DNA from: Chryseobacterium sp. JUb7
GTDB taxonomy: Bacteria > Bacteroidota > Bacteroidia > Flavobacteriales > Weeksellaceae
Direction of reading: 5' to 3'
DNA length: 64,000 nt
NCBI RefSeq assembly: GCF_024806495.1
Contig: NZ_JANUFF010000002.1
Location: forward strand, 310,001 to 374,000
Program-made: the position numbers and the translations under genes
In this document: positions 41,956 through 51,808 of the stretch, one piece after another
How positions within the stretch are numbered: the stretch's first letter is position 1
How the letters are laid out: each line of letters starts with the position of its first letter
The notes under the pieces: model-generated
What the model was told of the DNA's origin: nothing
The model's database searches: none
What the model saw: the letters and a program-made list of their open reading frames with translations, nothing else

Positions 41956-42483
41956 CTAAAATTTTAATAGATCTTCATAAGGGTTTTCCAAATGTAACAG
42001 CATCCCAAAAGCAGGTTCTGTTTTAATCCCTTTTTTCTTTAATTCTATTATTTTTTGTTTAAAATCTTCTCCTTTTTCCTGTAATATTTTGTATTCAGAG
42101 ATCATATGGCGATAAGCATTCTGTTGTTCTGTCGGCCTATTCTGACCGAAAATTTCGATCGGAAATTCTTCCAGCATGAAACTTAAGACAATGCATTTTT
42201 CACCATTTACAATCGGATATTCAACGTCAACTTTTGCGTCATCAGGGATCAATTTACTGAACATTAAATCATCTAAAAAATCTTCTTCAAACTTCAAATC
42301 GACTTCGCATATTATATCCAGATCACTTCCTTCAATATCAATTTCAATAGGAACTGTTCCCGCTAAAAGCGGTGCATAATAACTTAATTTTTCGAATACT
42401 TTATATTGGGTAAGAACTTCATAAGCTCTTTTTTGCCTTTCATTTCCGATTTTCAGATAATCAATAACTGTAAAATCAATCAT
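41956..42483 (-). CDS. DUF4269 protein (nucleotidyltransferase-like)
   Basis: This 175-residue protein has LAGTVPIEIDIEGSDLDIICEV, a GT...S-D-x-D arrangement like a nucleotidyltransferase active site, and KVDVEYPIVNGEKCIVLSF. The start overlaps the GSCFA gene by eight bases. The biochemical role is unknown; the fold assignment is from the DxD pattern only. Confidence 0.8.
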   Translation of the reverse strand: MIDFTVIDYLKIGNERQKRAYEVLTQYKVFEKLSYYAPLLAGTVPIEIDIEGSDLDIICEVDLKFEEDFLDDLMFSKLIPDDAKVDVEYPIVNGEKCIVLSFMLEEFPIEIFGQNRPTEQQNAYRHMISEYKILQEKGEDFKQKIIELKKKGIKTEPAFGMLLHLENPYEDLLKF

Positions 42484-43435
42484 TTAAAAATATTTTATGT
42501 TTTACTTTTTGTTGCTGACTTTCAATTCTCTGATTTAATTTATCTCTGAACTCAATATATTTCGGATCTTTTTCGTCATTTGTCCTGTGCTCCAGAGATT
42601 TATATATCTTAAAATTTTCTTTGATAAAACTTTTGGTATTCTCAGAAAAATAAGCCTCCCCAAACTTATCAAAAATATAATTAACAGCTTGATTATTAGG
42701 ATGAATCATATCTTCTTTATAGAACCGATAATCTCTGAGATCGTCCATCAAGATTTCATAAACCGGAAGATAATGGCAGTATTCCAGCTCATCAATCATT
42801 TCATGAATTGCCGTAATTAATTTTGACTTACTCAATTGGTTTTCAACCATTCCATCCTTTGTGTGACGAACGGGTGAAACAGTAAATAAAATCTGAACAT
42901 CATCCACGCAGATATCTTTCAGATTCATGATCGTATCATAAATCGAATCCGTTAATTCCTGATAAGTCAGCAATCTTTTTTCAAAAAATTTTTGTGGAAT
43001 TTTATGACAGTTGGCGACCAGTTTCTGCTTGGGAACAAACTCATATATAAATGATGTTCCGTAAGTAATAATCACCCAGTTGGTTGTCTGAAGAAACAGA
43101 TTTCCCTTCTCAATATCACCATTTATTTTCTGTAGTGTCTGATGGATATACCGGCTGTCGAAACTCGTGTGATGGTCTAAAGAAATAAATTCATCATTAA
43201 AAGTGATCAGTTCATCTTCAGTATAAAATTCTGAATCATGAAGCCTTTTGATTGAATTACTGATCGAAAACGGGTTAAAAATAGTTCCAAACGGATTATT
43301 TACTGTCTGTAACTGTCCCTGAGAGAAAAGATCTGACATTTCTGAAGCAAAACAGGACCCAATTGAAAATATTTTATCTTCAACTTCAATTTTCTTTCCC
43401 GATGCTTTAATATCAACTTCTGTCCTGAATTTCAT
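42476..43435 (-). CDS. GSCFA-domain protein
   Basis: This 319-residue protein is named from the motif IFSIGSCFASEMSDLF. It also has the serine-hydrolase-like segment TYGTSFIYEFVP and VSPVRHTKDG. The family resembles SGNH/GDSL hydrolases and is common in Bacteroidota and Proteobacteria, with no established substrate. It is the first gene of the GSCFA, DUF4269, TatD unit. Confidence 0.88.
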   Translation of the reverse strand: MKFRTEVDIKASGKKIEVEDKIFSIGSCFASEMSDLFSQGQLQTVNNPFGTIFNPFSISNSIKRLHDSEFYTEDELITFNDEFISLDHHTSFDSRYIHQTLQKINGDIEKGNLFLQTTNWVIITYGTSFIYEFVPKQKLVANCHKIPQKFFEKRLLTYQELTDSIYDTIMNLKDICVDDVQILFTVSPVRHTKDGMVENQLSKSKLITAIHEMIDELEYCHYLPVYEILMDDLRDYRFYKEDMIHPNNQAVNYIFDKFGEAYFSENTKSFIKENFKIYKSLEHRTNDEKDPKYIEFRDKLNQRIESQQQKVKHKIFLND

Positions 43436-43523
43436 GTTTTTAGAGATAATGGTTTAGGACTTAGGGCTTAGTTTAAACCTTTTAAAGGAGCTAATTCCTA
43501 AGCCCTACATTCTGTTACCTCAA

Positions 43524-44516
43524 TTAACTTTCTCTTCTCAATAAATAATTGGCAAGTTCTGCGAATGGTTTTTTCTTTTCCTCAGGAATATCTATTTTCT
43601 GAAGGTAGCTTTGTCCAATTTCATTGTGCTTTTCAATTAAACGCAATGCTTTTTCGTCAACTTTAGTTCTTCTGAAAATCTTTTCGACATTATATACTTT
43701 GTCGATATTATCTGTTTTTTTAGAATACCAGTAGTCCAGCTCTTTTCTTTCTTCATCGGTTGCATGTTCTCTTGCCAATAGATAAAGTACTGTTTTTTTG
43801 TTTTCGTAAATATCTCCGGCATGTTTTTTTCCAAACTGCGCCTGATCTCCGAATACATCCAGATAATCATCCATAATCTGGAAGGCAATACCGATATGTT
43901 TTCCGAAGTTGAAAATTGCCTTGGCATCTTTGAAATTTGCCTTTGCAATTAAAGCTCCGATTTCAAAAGAAGATGCACTTAAAACCCCGGTTTTGTAAGT
44001 AATCATTCTGATATAATCATCATAATTTACATTTTCCTGCGTTTCAAAATTGATATCGTACTGCTGACCTTCACATAACAGAAGACCTGTGTGGGTAAAG
44101 ATTCTGATACAGGCTTTAAAAATTTCCGGTTCAAGATCTTCAAAAAATTTATAGGCTTTCAGCATCAAGCCGTCTCCGGAAAGAATTCCCACATTGATTC
44201 CATGTAAGGTATGAATCGTAGGTTTATTTCTTCTTAAAGGAGCCTCATCCATAATGTCATCATGGATCAATGTGAAATTATGGAAAAATTCGATAGCCAA
44301 AGAAGGCTTAATCGCTTCATTAAGATCACCACCGAATAAATCACATGCCATTAAAACCATAATCGGACGAAGACGTTTCCCACCATGTGAAATGATGTAG
44401 TTCATCGGATCATATAATTCTGAAGGCTTGTCTTTAAAAGTATATTTAGTAATGGCATCAGCAACAATCTGTTGGTATCGGTCTAAAAATTCCATAAATT
44501 CTAATAGTTTGGGCAA
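43524..44516 (-). CDS. Polyprenyl diphosphate synthase
   Basis: This 330-residue trans-isoprenyl diphosphate synthase has FARM LIHDDIMDEAPLRRNKP and SARM QIMDDYLDVFGD, with the GGKRLRPIM start. It lengthens isopentenyl diphosphate chains; in Flavobacteriia the most likely product is the side chain of menaquinone-6, but the chain length is not certain from this. It stands alone. Confidence 0.92.
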   Translation of the reverse strand: MPKLLEFMEFLDRYQQIVADAITKYTFKDKPSELYDPMNYIISHGGKRLRPIMVLMACDLFGGDLNEAIKPSLAIEFFHNFTLIHDDIMDEAPLRRNKPTIHTLHGINVGILSGDGLMLKAYKFFEDLEPEIFKACIRIFTHTGLLLCEGQQYDINFETQENVNYDDYIRMITYKTGVLSASSFEIGALIAKANFKDAKAIFNFGKHIGIAFQIMDDYLDVFGDQAQFGKKHAGDIYENKKTVLYLLAREHATDEERKELDYWYSKKTDNIDKVYNVEKIFRRTKVDEKALRLIEKHNEIGQSYLQKIDIPEEKKKPFAELANYLLRRES

Positions 44517-44697
44517 AAATACAATTTTTCAATTCTTTATAAAACAAAAACCTTGCCCAAAAACAGGTAAAGATCTAATATATTAATTATAATTATGAAA
44601 TAATATCATCAGTAAAATTTCAAACTAAATTTTTCTAGTATTTAGTGAAGGTTAATTACTAAATTCAAACTCCAAAATGCTATATTTTTAATAAAAA

Positions 44698-44730
44698 AAA
44701 CTTTGCCCGAACGGACAAAGTTTATATTTT
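44698..44730 (-). terminator. Terminator of the phosphate transporter gene
   Basis: The stem AAACTTTG/CAAAGTTT, with a run of Ts after it on the minus strand, ends the transporter transcript. Confidence 0.7.
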
Positions 44731-44751
44731 TAAATTAATTTCTTAATTCTA

Positions 44752-45894
44752 TTATGTAAGAAATGTTACGATAAGATATGTAATTCCCGCTACAATTGCT
44801 GAGATAGGAATCGTTAATACCCAAGCCCAAAGAAGACTTACGGTAATTCCCCATCTTACAGCAGAAATTCTTTTCGTTAAACCAACACCAATGATTGATC
44901 CTGTGATCGTATGTGTTGTAGAAACAGGAATACCGAAGTGGTCTGTAATAAACAAAGTGATAGCCCCTGCAGTTTCAGCACTTACCCCTTCCAAAGAAGT
45001 TACTTTTGTAATCTTCGTACCCATTGTTTTAATAATCTTCCAACCACCGCTCATTGTTCCCAAACCGATGGCTAAGAACGACACCAAAGGAACCCAAAGA
45101 TAATGCTCTGCAAAGTAGTCGAAACGTCCTGCAGAAGGTATGTTTAAATACACAGGATCCTGTAGCATATTTACATGATAATAAATCAATGCTGCTCCGA
45201 TGATCCCCATTACTTTCTGTGCATCATTCAAACCGTGTCCTAAACTGAATAGCGCTGAAGAAGCCAACTGCAATCTTTTGAAAGACTGATCTGCTTTATG
45301 CGGATTTGATCTTTTGTATAGATGAACAATAATTAATGTAATGATAATTGAGATGATCATCCCGATAATCGGTGCCATGAAAATGAACAGGAAAATAGGG
45401 ATTACTTTATCAAACTTTACAACACTTTGTGTAGTCACCTGATAAGCAGCCTCTTTAAATGTTGCCCACAATCCTAAATTAGGTTGTGCAGCCACTACAT
45501 CATGATAATCCATCATAAAAGCATGCATCAGTGCCGCTCCCAGAAATCCTCCGATCAAAGTATGTGATGATGAGGAAGGAATTCCAAACCACCATGTCAA
45601 AAGATTCCACAGAATAGCTGCTACTAAGCCTGAAAATATTACCTCAAGGGTGATAAAGTTCTCATTAACTGTTTTGGCAATTGTGTTACCGATTTTAAAT
45701 TCTCCAATGATATATGCCGCGATAAAGAAAGCTGCAAAATTCCAGAGTGCTGCCCAAAGTACAGCCTGGAATGGAGTTAAAACTTTTGTAGAAACAATAG
45801 TTGCAATTGAATTGGCCGCATCATGGAAACCATTGATATAATCGAAGATTAAAGCCAGTGCAATAATAACTATAAGTAAAATAGGAAATTCCAT
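44752..45894 (-). CDS. Inorganic phosphate transporter, PiT family
   Basis: This 380-residue polytopic membrane protein has the two PiT signature repeats: DYINGFHDAANSIATIVST at the start and SLGHGLNDAQKVMGIIGAAL in the middle. About ten hydrophobic spans are present. It imports phosphate with a cation. It is preceded, 16 bases upstream, by a DUF47 gene, the standard PiT partner. Confidence 0.95.
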   Translation of the reverse strand: MEFPILLIVIIALALIFDYINGFHDAANSIATIVSTKVLTPFQAVLWAALWNFAAFFIAAYIIGEFKIGNTIAKTVNENFITLEVIFSGLVAAILWNLLTWWFGIPSSSSHTLIGGFLGAALMHAFMMDYHDVVAAQPNLGLWATFKEAAYQVTTQSVVKFDKVIPIFLFIFMAPIIGMIISIIITLIIVHLYKRSNPHKADQSFKRLQLASSALFSLGHGLNDAQKVMGIIGAALIYYHVNMLQDPVYLNIPSAGRFDYFAEHYLWVPLVSFLAIGLGTMSGGWKIIKTMGTKITKVTSLEGVSAETAGAITLFITDHFGIPVSTTHTITGSIIGVGLTKRISAVRWGITVSLLWAWVLTIPISAIVAGITYLIVTFLT

Positions 45895-45910
45895 TTTTGT
45901 TAATTATTGT

Positions 45911-46549
45911 TTAAGCGTATTTAATCATGATGTTCTCAATCGTGTTGGCAACATCCTCTGCTTTGTCAGTTACTACTTCAAGATAATTAAGTACCGATGA
46001 AACTTTAATAATATTGATTGCATCGTTTGTTTCAAATAATTCTACCATTGAGTTTGAAAGCAAATCATCAGCAATATTTTCAATAGAATTCACTTTAATA
46101 CAAGCTTCTTTTACCTGATCCATATTCTTAAATCCTTTAAGATTTTTCATTGCATTCTGAATTTCAAGACATGCTTTGTGGATCAATAGGGAGAAATCTG
46201 AATAGGCCTTCATTTCAGGCGACTTGTATAAGAAAATATATTTTGTAGAAGCGTAGATATAATCTGCGATATCGTCTAATCCTGTTGCTAACGTGTGGAT
46301 ATCTTCTCTATCGAACGGAGTAATAAAGTTTTTCCCCAGTTCTACGAAGATCTCGTGCGTTAATTCATCATTTTTGTGTTCATAGTCGCTCATCTTTTTC
46401 AACATAGAATCGTCGTTAAGATCGAAATCTTTGATCCCGTGATTGAATTCCTCAGACATTGCTACAAGGTTTTCTGTTACTTTTTCGAACAGTACGAAGA
46501 AGATTTTATCTTTTGGTTGAAAAGCGTGGAAAATATTACCAATTCCCAT
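45911..46549 (-). CDS. DUF47 family PiT accessory protein
   Basis: At 212 residues from ATG 46549 (the longer frame begins at a TTG), it is an all-helical PhoU-like protein: YEHKNDELTHEIFVELGKNFITPFDREDIH, the hallmark of the family. It regulates or assists the PiT transporter encoded next in the operon. The mechanism is not known in detail. Confidence 0.92.
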   Translation of the reverse strand: MGIGNIFHAFQPKDKIFFVLFEKVTENLVAMSEEFNHGIKDFDLNDDSMLKKMSDYEHKNDELTHEIFVELGKNFITPFDREDIHTLATGLDDIADYIYASTKYIFLYKSPEMKAYSDFSLLIHKACLEIQNAMKNLKGFKNMDQVKEACIKVNSIENIADDLLSNSMVELFETNDAINIIKVSSVLNYLEVVTDKAEDVANTIENIMIKYA

Positions 46550-46659
46550 TTTTAAGTATTTATAATTCGACTGCAAATTTCCTAAAAAAGGACCTTACCT
46601 GAAACTATATAACATTAAGTTTTGTTAACATACGCTTAACTCCTGATTATCAAACAAAA

Positions 46660-46683
46660 AAACCGACTTTACAGCCGGTTTTC
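46660..46683 (-). terminator. Terminator of the second DEAD-box gene
   Basis: The stem AAAACCG/CGGTTTT with a T-run on the minus strand. Confidence 0.75.
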
Positions 46684-46702
46684 AATATCATTTGGAATGA
46701 GT

Positions 46703-48412
46703 TTAGTTAGCCTCTTCAGCTCTCATATCTTTACCTCTGAATTTCATCGTAGAGATGTTGCTCAAAAGATCTCCTTTGAACGATTTTTCAATTTCAAAGA
46801 AAGAGAATTTCTCTAAAATTTCAATATCGCCGATTTCAGCTCTTTTTTTGCTTTTTCCGTTCGATGTAGCTTTGTTGATGATATCTAACACATCTAATTT
46901 CTTCAACTGATCTTTTTTACCAAGATTGAAGAAGAATCTTACCATGTTTTCATCCTTTTTTCTTGGTTTTCCACCACGCTCTCTTCCTCTGTCATTTCTT
47001 TCTCCTCTTTCACCTCTGTCGCGGTCTCTACCTCTGTCACGATCTCTTCTGTCTCCTCTTCTTGATGAATAGTCGTCATCTCTGCTGCTTAGTTTCTGCT
47101 CGATAAGATCATGTCTGTCTTTGTAGTACAATGCAAGATCTTTCAACTGGAACTGAAGTAACTTGTGAACCAATTCTTCTTTTGTAAAGGCTGATAAATC
47201 AGGAATTAAAGAATCATCAAATTCAAAGAAATCTTCGTGTACTTCGAAAAGACTTTCAAAAACACCACCTACCTGAGCTTTGATAACTTCTTCCCCAGTA
47301 GGGATTCTAGCTTCATTAATCTCAATTTTGGTAACTGATTTTATCTGCTTCAGTTTTCTGCTCTCTTCAGGTTTAATTAAAGCGATAGAAATACCGTCTT
47401 TTCCTGCTCTACCCGTTCTACCACTTCTGTGAACGAATACTTCCGGATCATCAGGTAAAGAGTAATGGATAACGTGAGTCAGAGAGTTTACATCCAGTCC
47501 TCTAGCGGCAACGTCTGTTGCAACAAGGATATCGATGTTTTTCAATCTGAATTTTTTCATTACCGTATCTCTCTGAGCCTGAGAAAGATCACCATGAAGT
47601 GCATCAGCTGCATAGCCATTCTGCATCAGGAAATCAGCAACTTCCTGAGTTTCCATTCTTGTTCTACAGAAGATAATTGAGTACTGATTCGGGTTTGAAT
47701 CAATTAATCTTTTTAGAGCTTCTTTTTTCTGACGGTATCCAGCCACATAATATTCGTGCTTAATGTTCTTCTTAACTTCGTTAATAGAACCAACAGAAAT
47801 TCTGTGAGGTTTTGTCAGGTAATTTTTAGAAATTCTCTCTACCTCCTTACTCATCGTAGCCGAGAATAAGAAAGTTTGTTTTGTTTCAGGAGTTTCGCTT
47901 AAAATTGTTTCCAATTCGTCTTTGAAACCCATTGAAAGCATTTCATCGGCTTCGTCTAATACTAACCAGTGAATTGCTGAAAAGTCAAGAGCTTTTCTGT
48001 TGATAAGATCGATTACTCTTCCCGGAGTTCCCACAATAATTTGCGGTTTATCCTTCAAAGATCTTATTTGTTCCATAATACTACTTCCACCATAAACTGC
48101 AGTCGTTTTGATGTCTTTCATATATTTAGAATAGTTTTTTATGTCTTTAGTAATCTGAAGACATAATTCTCGTGTCGGGCAAAGCACCAAAAATTGGATT
48201 TTGCGACTCGTTGCGTCAATCATATCCAAAATCGGAAGCGAAAATGCTGCTGTTTTGCCTGTCCCCGTCTGCGCAAGTGCGATCAAGTCGCGAATATCTG
48301 AAAGAATAAAAGGGATAGTCTGTTTTTGGATTTCTGTCGGGCTTTCGTAACCCAGTTCGCCAATTGCCTTAAGGATATCAGGACTTAAATTGGTTTCCGT
48401 AAATAAATTCAT
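46703..48412 (-). CDS. deaD: DEAD-box RNA helicase, DeaD/CsdA type
   Basis: This 569-residue helicase has PTEIQKQTIPF (Q motif), AQTGTGKTAAF, PTRELC, DEADEMLSMGF, SATMS and HRSGRTGRAG. The core is followed by a highly charged Arg/Asp repeat linker (DRGRDRDRGERGERNDRGRE, about 450-490) and a DbpA-type RNA-binding domain (VRFFFNLGKKDQLKKLDVL). It acts in ribosome assembly and cold shock. The -7 element at 48433-48440 is close upstream. Confidence 0.95.
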   Translation of the reverse strand: MNLFTETNLSPDILKAIGELGYESPTEIQKQTIPFILSDIRDLIALAQTGTGKTAAFSLPILDMIDATSRKIQFLVLCPTRELCLQITKDIKNYSKYMKDIKTTAVYGGSSIMEQIRSLKDKPQIIVGTPGRVIDLINRKALDFSAIHWLVLDEADEMLSMGFKDELETILSETPETKQTFLFSATMSKEVERISKNYLTKPHRISVGSINEVKKNIKHEYYVAGYRQKKEALKRLIDSNPNQYSIIFCRTRMETQEVADFLMQNGYAADALHGDLSQAQRDTVMKKFRLKNIDILVATDVAARGLDVNSLTHVIHYSLPDDPEVFVHRSGRTGRAGKDGISIALIKPEESRKLKQIKSVTKIEINEARIPTGEEVIKAQVGGVFESLFEVHEDFFEFDDSLIPDLSAFTKEELVHKLLQFQLKDLALYYKDRHDLIEQKLSSRDDDYSSRRGDRRDRDRGRDRDRGERGERNDRGRERGGKPRKKDENMVRFFFNLGKKDQLKKLDVLDIINKATSNGKSKKRAEIGDIEILEKFSFFEIEKSFKGDLLSNISTMKFRGKDMRAEEAN

Positions 48413-48432
48413 TAAATATTTTAAAATTTTTG

Positions 48433-48440
48433 CAAAGATA
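48433..48440 (-). promoter_or_regulatory. -7 element TATCTTTG before deaD
   Basis: TAnnTTTG on the minus strand, about 20 bases before the ATG at 48412. Confidence 0.6.
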
Positions 48441-48640
48441 CAACTAATATTTGAATTTTCTTTTAAACAATATTACGAATTTAATAATTTTATTTTATAA
48501 AACCATAATCATTTTTAAATTTCAACAGAAATACCACAATTTTTTTATTTTTAATTTAATAATTTTTCAAATAGAATTTATATTATCAAAAAAATCAATT
48601 TTAATACTTAAAATTATGAATTACTAAAAATAATTAAAAT

Positions 48641-48670
48641 TTGGAGTCTGAATAGTTTTAATTATTTTTG
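48641..48670 (+). promoter_or_regulatory. Promoter of the DUF2461 gene
   Basis: TTG, exactly 19 bases, TATTTTTG. This is one of the best consensus matches in the window; the ATG is 15 bases downstream. Confidence 0.82.
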
Positions 48671-48685
48671 ATTAAAATAAAAATT

Positions 48686-49351
48686 ATGTCGGCTATCTTA
48701 TCTCCCAAAACTTTTGAATTTTTAAAGAAATTAAATAAAAACAACAATCGCGAATGGTTCAATGAAAATAAGGATCTTTATACCGAGTCGCAGCAAAATG
48801 TGATTATTTTTCTGGAAGAATTAATCAAAGAAATGGCAGAATTCGATGAAGAGCTTGCAAAAATTGATGCTAAAAAATCATTATTCAGAATTTACAGAGA
48901 TACCCGGTTCTCAAAAGATAAAATTCCTTACAAAACAAATTTCGGAGCATCTTTGGGAATGGGAAAAGGAAGTCAGAAAGGAGGCTACTACCTTCATTTG
49001 GAACCCGGAAAATCATTTATAGCCGGCGGAATCTATATGCCCGAATCTTCGGTCCTGAAAGAGCTGCGAAAAGAAATCTCGTTGTACGGGGAAGATTTTA
49101 TTAAAATTTTAAACAATAAAGACTTCAAAAAATATTTTCCCGAACTGGATCAGGAAGGCAAGTTAAAAAAAATACCGCAGGGGTTTGAAAAAGAAGATCC
49201 GATGGCGGAATATCTGAAACTTAAAAACTTCATCGTGGTCTACCCTGTAAAAGATGAAGAAATCTTAGATAAAAATGCACCTGAAAATCTATCAAAAATT
49301 TTCAGACTGATGAAACCTCTCAATGATTTTTTAAATACACCGTTTCAATAG
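48686..49351 (+). CDS. DUF2461 (TIGR02453) protein
   Basis: At 221 residues from ATG 48686 (the longer frame from a TTG at 48668 lies inside the promoter), it has the family pattern LSPKTFEFLKKLNKNNNREWF and RIYRDTRFSKDKIPYKTNF with a later GGGYYLHLEPGKSFIAGG-type segment. The function is unknown, though the family is widespread and single-copy. It is divergent from deaD. Confidence 0.9.
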   Translation: MSAILSPKTFEFLKKLNKNNNREWFNENKDLYTESQQNVIIFLEELIKEMAEFDEELAKIDAKKSLFRIYRDTRFSKDKIPYKTNFGASLGMGKGSQKGGYYLHLEPGKSFIAGGIYMPESSVLKELRKEISLYGEDFIKILNNKDFKKYFPELDQEGKLKKIPQGFEKEDPMAEYLKLKNFIVVYPVKDEEILDKNAPENLSKIFRLMKPLNDFLNTPFQ

Positions 49352-49495
49352 ATTTTAAACTTGCAGTAAATATATAAACAAACTTTTTTTAAACCATTTC
49401 AAATTCAATTCACTAGAAAAAACACATCATACTTACCTTCTGTAAATCAAAACATTACAATTGAATTAATTTAACATTAGTTTAACATTTTTGCT

Positions 49496-49503
49496 TATCT
49501 TTG
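49496..49503 (+). promoter_or_regulatory. -7 element TATCTTTG before the glycan genes
   Basis: TAnnTTTG, 22 bases before the FkbM ATG. The -33 box is unclear. Confidence 0.55.
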
Positions 49504-49525
49504 CTGGTCGTCAAAAAATCTAAGG

Positions 49526-50320
49526 ATGTCTCTATACCAAAGAATTGCAGAAAAACTACAATACATAAGCCCGAGTTTTTATAAGAAAAGATATTTTAAA
49601 AATCTTAATAATCTTACCAAAGAAAACTTTTCAAAGCGTAATGTAGAACCGGAATTGGTCTGGATCAAAGACTATTTGTCTAAAAATGCAATCATACTGG
49701 ATATTGGCGCCAATGTAGGATCTTTTCTTTATCAGCTGGAGAATAAACTGAATCATGAGCATATTTATGCCTTTGAGCCTAATAAAAAACTGTACCACAG
49801 ACTGAAAAGACTTTTTCCGGGAATGAGAATCCTTCCTTTGGCTCTTTCTGATGAAAATACAACAGCAGAATTTAAAGTACCTATCATCAATGGAAAAGCT
49901 ATTGCTTCCAGGGGAACTCTGAAAACTTCTTACAAAGAAAAAGGCGAAGAAAAAAGCTATACTGAAAAAGTAAAGGTGATCAAGCTGGATGATTGGGCAG
50001 CGATTGAACATTTTACCAGACTGGATTTCATCAAAATTGATGTAGAAGGCAACGAAATGAAAACACTGTATGGTGCCAGAGAAATCATCAGACAGTTTTT
50101 CCCGACCTTAATGGTAGAAATGGAGCAAAGACACCACGACACCCCGATCTGGAATGAAATATCTGAAGTTGAATCCTGGGGATATGAAGCCAATTATCTG
50201 AACAGAAATACGTTTAAAACAGAAAGACTGACTGAAAAAATCATCTCAGGAAATACCAATGATGAAAAAAATAAAACCGACTACATCAACAATATCATCT
50301 TCATCCCTAAAAATCTTTAA
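49526..50320 (+). CDS. FkbM-family methyltransferase
   Basis: This 264-residue SAM methyltransferase has IILDIGANVGSFLYQLENKL, HIYAFEPNKKLYHRL and FIKIDVEGNEMKTLYGA, the FkbM pattern. Such enzymes O-methylate sugars or lipids. It is the first gene of a plus-strand pair with a flippase, nine bases apart, so a surface-glycan role is likely. Confidence 0.9.
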   Translation: MSLYQRIAEKLQYISPSFYKKRYFKNLNNLTKENFSKRNVEPELVWIKDYLSKNAIILDIGANVGSFLYQLENKLNHEHIYAFEPNKKLYHRLKRLFPGMRILPLALSDENTTAEFKVPIINGKAIASRGTLKTSYKEKGEEKSYTEKVKVIKLDDWAAIEHFTRLDFIKIDVEGNEMKTLYGAREIIRQFFPTLMVEMEQRHHDTPIWNEISEVESWGYEANYLNRNTFKTERLTEKIISGNTNDEKNKTDYINNIIFIPKNL

Positions 50321-50329
50321 AACAAAAAT

Positions 50330-51808
50330 ATGAGTGTAGTAGCAAGGCAAGGCTTCAAATATTCCATTATTGGATACATTGGTTTTTTGTTGGGTACTGT
50401 GTCGGCGATATTTATTTTCCCTAATGATTTTGAATTTTACGGAAAACTTCGCTACATTCTTCCCAGCGCAGAATTTCTGGTTCCGTTTGTAGTGATGGGA
50501 ATCTCCTATTCCAATGTGAAGTTTTTCCATGCGGTGGATAAAGACGGCAAAAAACAGAATATGCTCTCCTTGTCCCTGCTTGCCGTTTTTATTAATTTTT
50601 TAATTTTTACTGTCGTTTTTTTTATTCTGCCTCATATTTACCCGAAATTTAAACACTCGGAAGCCTGGAAAGCCAAGGAAATTATCTTACCACTGGTCAT
50701 TATCCTATCATTCTGTGCTGTTTTCAATAAATACATTTCAAACTACAAAAGAATCGTTGTTTCTAATATTTTTGACAATCTCATTCCAAAAATAGCCAAT
50801 TTAGGCGCTTTCTGCCTGGTTATTTATTTTTCTCTATCACAAAACATTGCTTTTGCCTTCTTCTTCGGAATGTTTGCTTTAATGCTCTTCGGTTATATTT
50901 ATTACACCAATAAATTAGAAAAGATAAATCTGGATTTCAGCACTGATTATTTCAAGAAAGACGGCTTCTGGAAAGAGTTTTTTAATTATAGTTTCTTTGG
51001 ATTTCTGGGAACTTTTGGAAACTATCTGGCCATTAACAGTCTTATGATCGGCGAATTTATGGGAATGGAAGAAAATGGAATTTATGCGGTTCTATATGCT
51101 TTAATTTCGCTAATTTCGATTCCTCAACTGGGATTATTCAATGTTTCAGCTCCCATTATCAGCAAAAATCTTGCAGACGGAGATATGGAGGGACTGGATA
51201 AATTCCACAAGAAAACCTCTCTTACATTATATTTTTTAGGCGCTGTTTTATTTTCGTGTATTATGGTAGGGTTTCCTTATCTGACACAGTTTATGCCTAA
51301 AAACGGTACAATGCTGAGAGAATACGAACCTGTGGTATGGATTTGGGGATCAGCGGTTTTACTGGATTTGGCAACAGGATTCAACGGGAATATTATTTCA
51401 CTTTCAAAGTATTATAAATTCAATATTCTGGTCATGCTTTTATTGGCGGGGCTAACGATCGGGTTAAATCTTTATTTCATTAAAAATACAGACTTAAAAC
51501 TCATTGGAATCGCTTTATCCACTGCCATCTCTTTAACCACTTACAATGTCGTGAAAATCATTTTCAACTACATTATGTTTAAAGTTTCACCATTGACTAT
51601 TGAAATGATTTTTGTTTCTATTATCTGCACACTAGCCATTACGGTGGCCATTGTTTTGCCTAATTTTGATAATAATTTCATTAATCTTTTTTACAAACCG
51701 GCAGTTGTTCTGATCCTGATCTATATTGGGAATTATTTCACTAAAATCTTTCCGATTGAGGATTATTTGAATAAGAATTTCATCAAAAGTATGTTTAAAT
51801 TTAAATAG
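50330..51808 (+). CDS. Polysaccharide flippase, Wzx/MATE-like
   Basis: This 492-residue integral membrane protein has about fourteen hydrophobic spans (for example SIIGYIGFLLGTVSAIFIF and VILILIYIGNYF). It belongs to the oligosaccharide flippase superfamily. It would move lipid-linked glycan across the inner membrane. Its stop overlaps the convergent glycosyltransferase gene by eight bases. No polymerase or ligase is present in the window. Confidence 0.88.
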   Translation: MSVVARQGFKYSIIGYIGFLLGTVSAIFIFPNDFEFYGKLRYILPSAEFLVPFVVMGISYSNVKFFHAVDKDGKKQNMLSLSLLAVFINFLIFTVVFFILPHIYPKFKHSEAWKAKEIILPLVIILSFCAVFNKYISNYKRIVVSNIFDNLIPKIANLGAFCLVIYFSLSQNIAFAFFFGMFALMLFGYIYYTNKLEKINLDFSTDYFKKDGFWKEFFNYSFFGFLGTFGNYLAINSLMIGEFMGMEENGIYAVLYALISLISIPQLGLFNVSAPIISKNLADGDMEGLDKFHKKTSLTLYFLGAVLFSCIMVGFPYLTQFMPKNGTMLREYEPVVWIWGSAVLLDLATGFNGNIISLSKYYKFNILVMLLLAGLTIGLNLYFIKNTDLKLIGIALSTAISLTTYNVVKIIFNYIMFKVSPLTIEMIFVSIICTLAITVAIVLPNFDNNFINLFYKPAVVLILIYIGNYFTKIFPIEDYLNKNFIKSMFKFK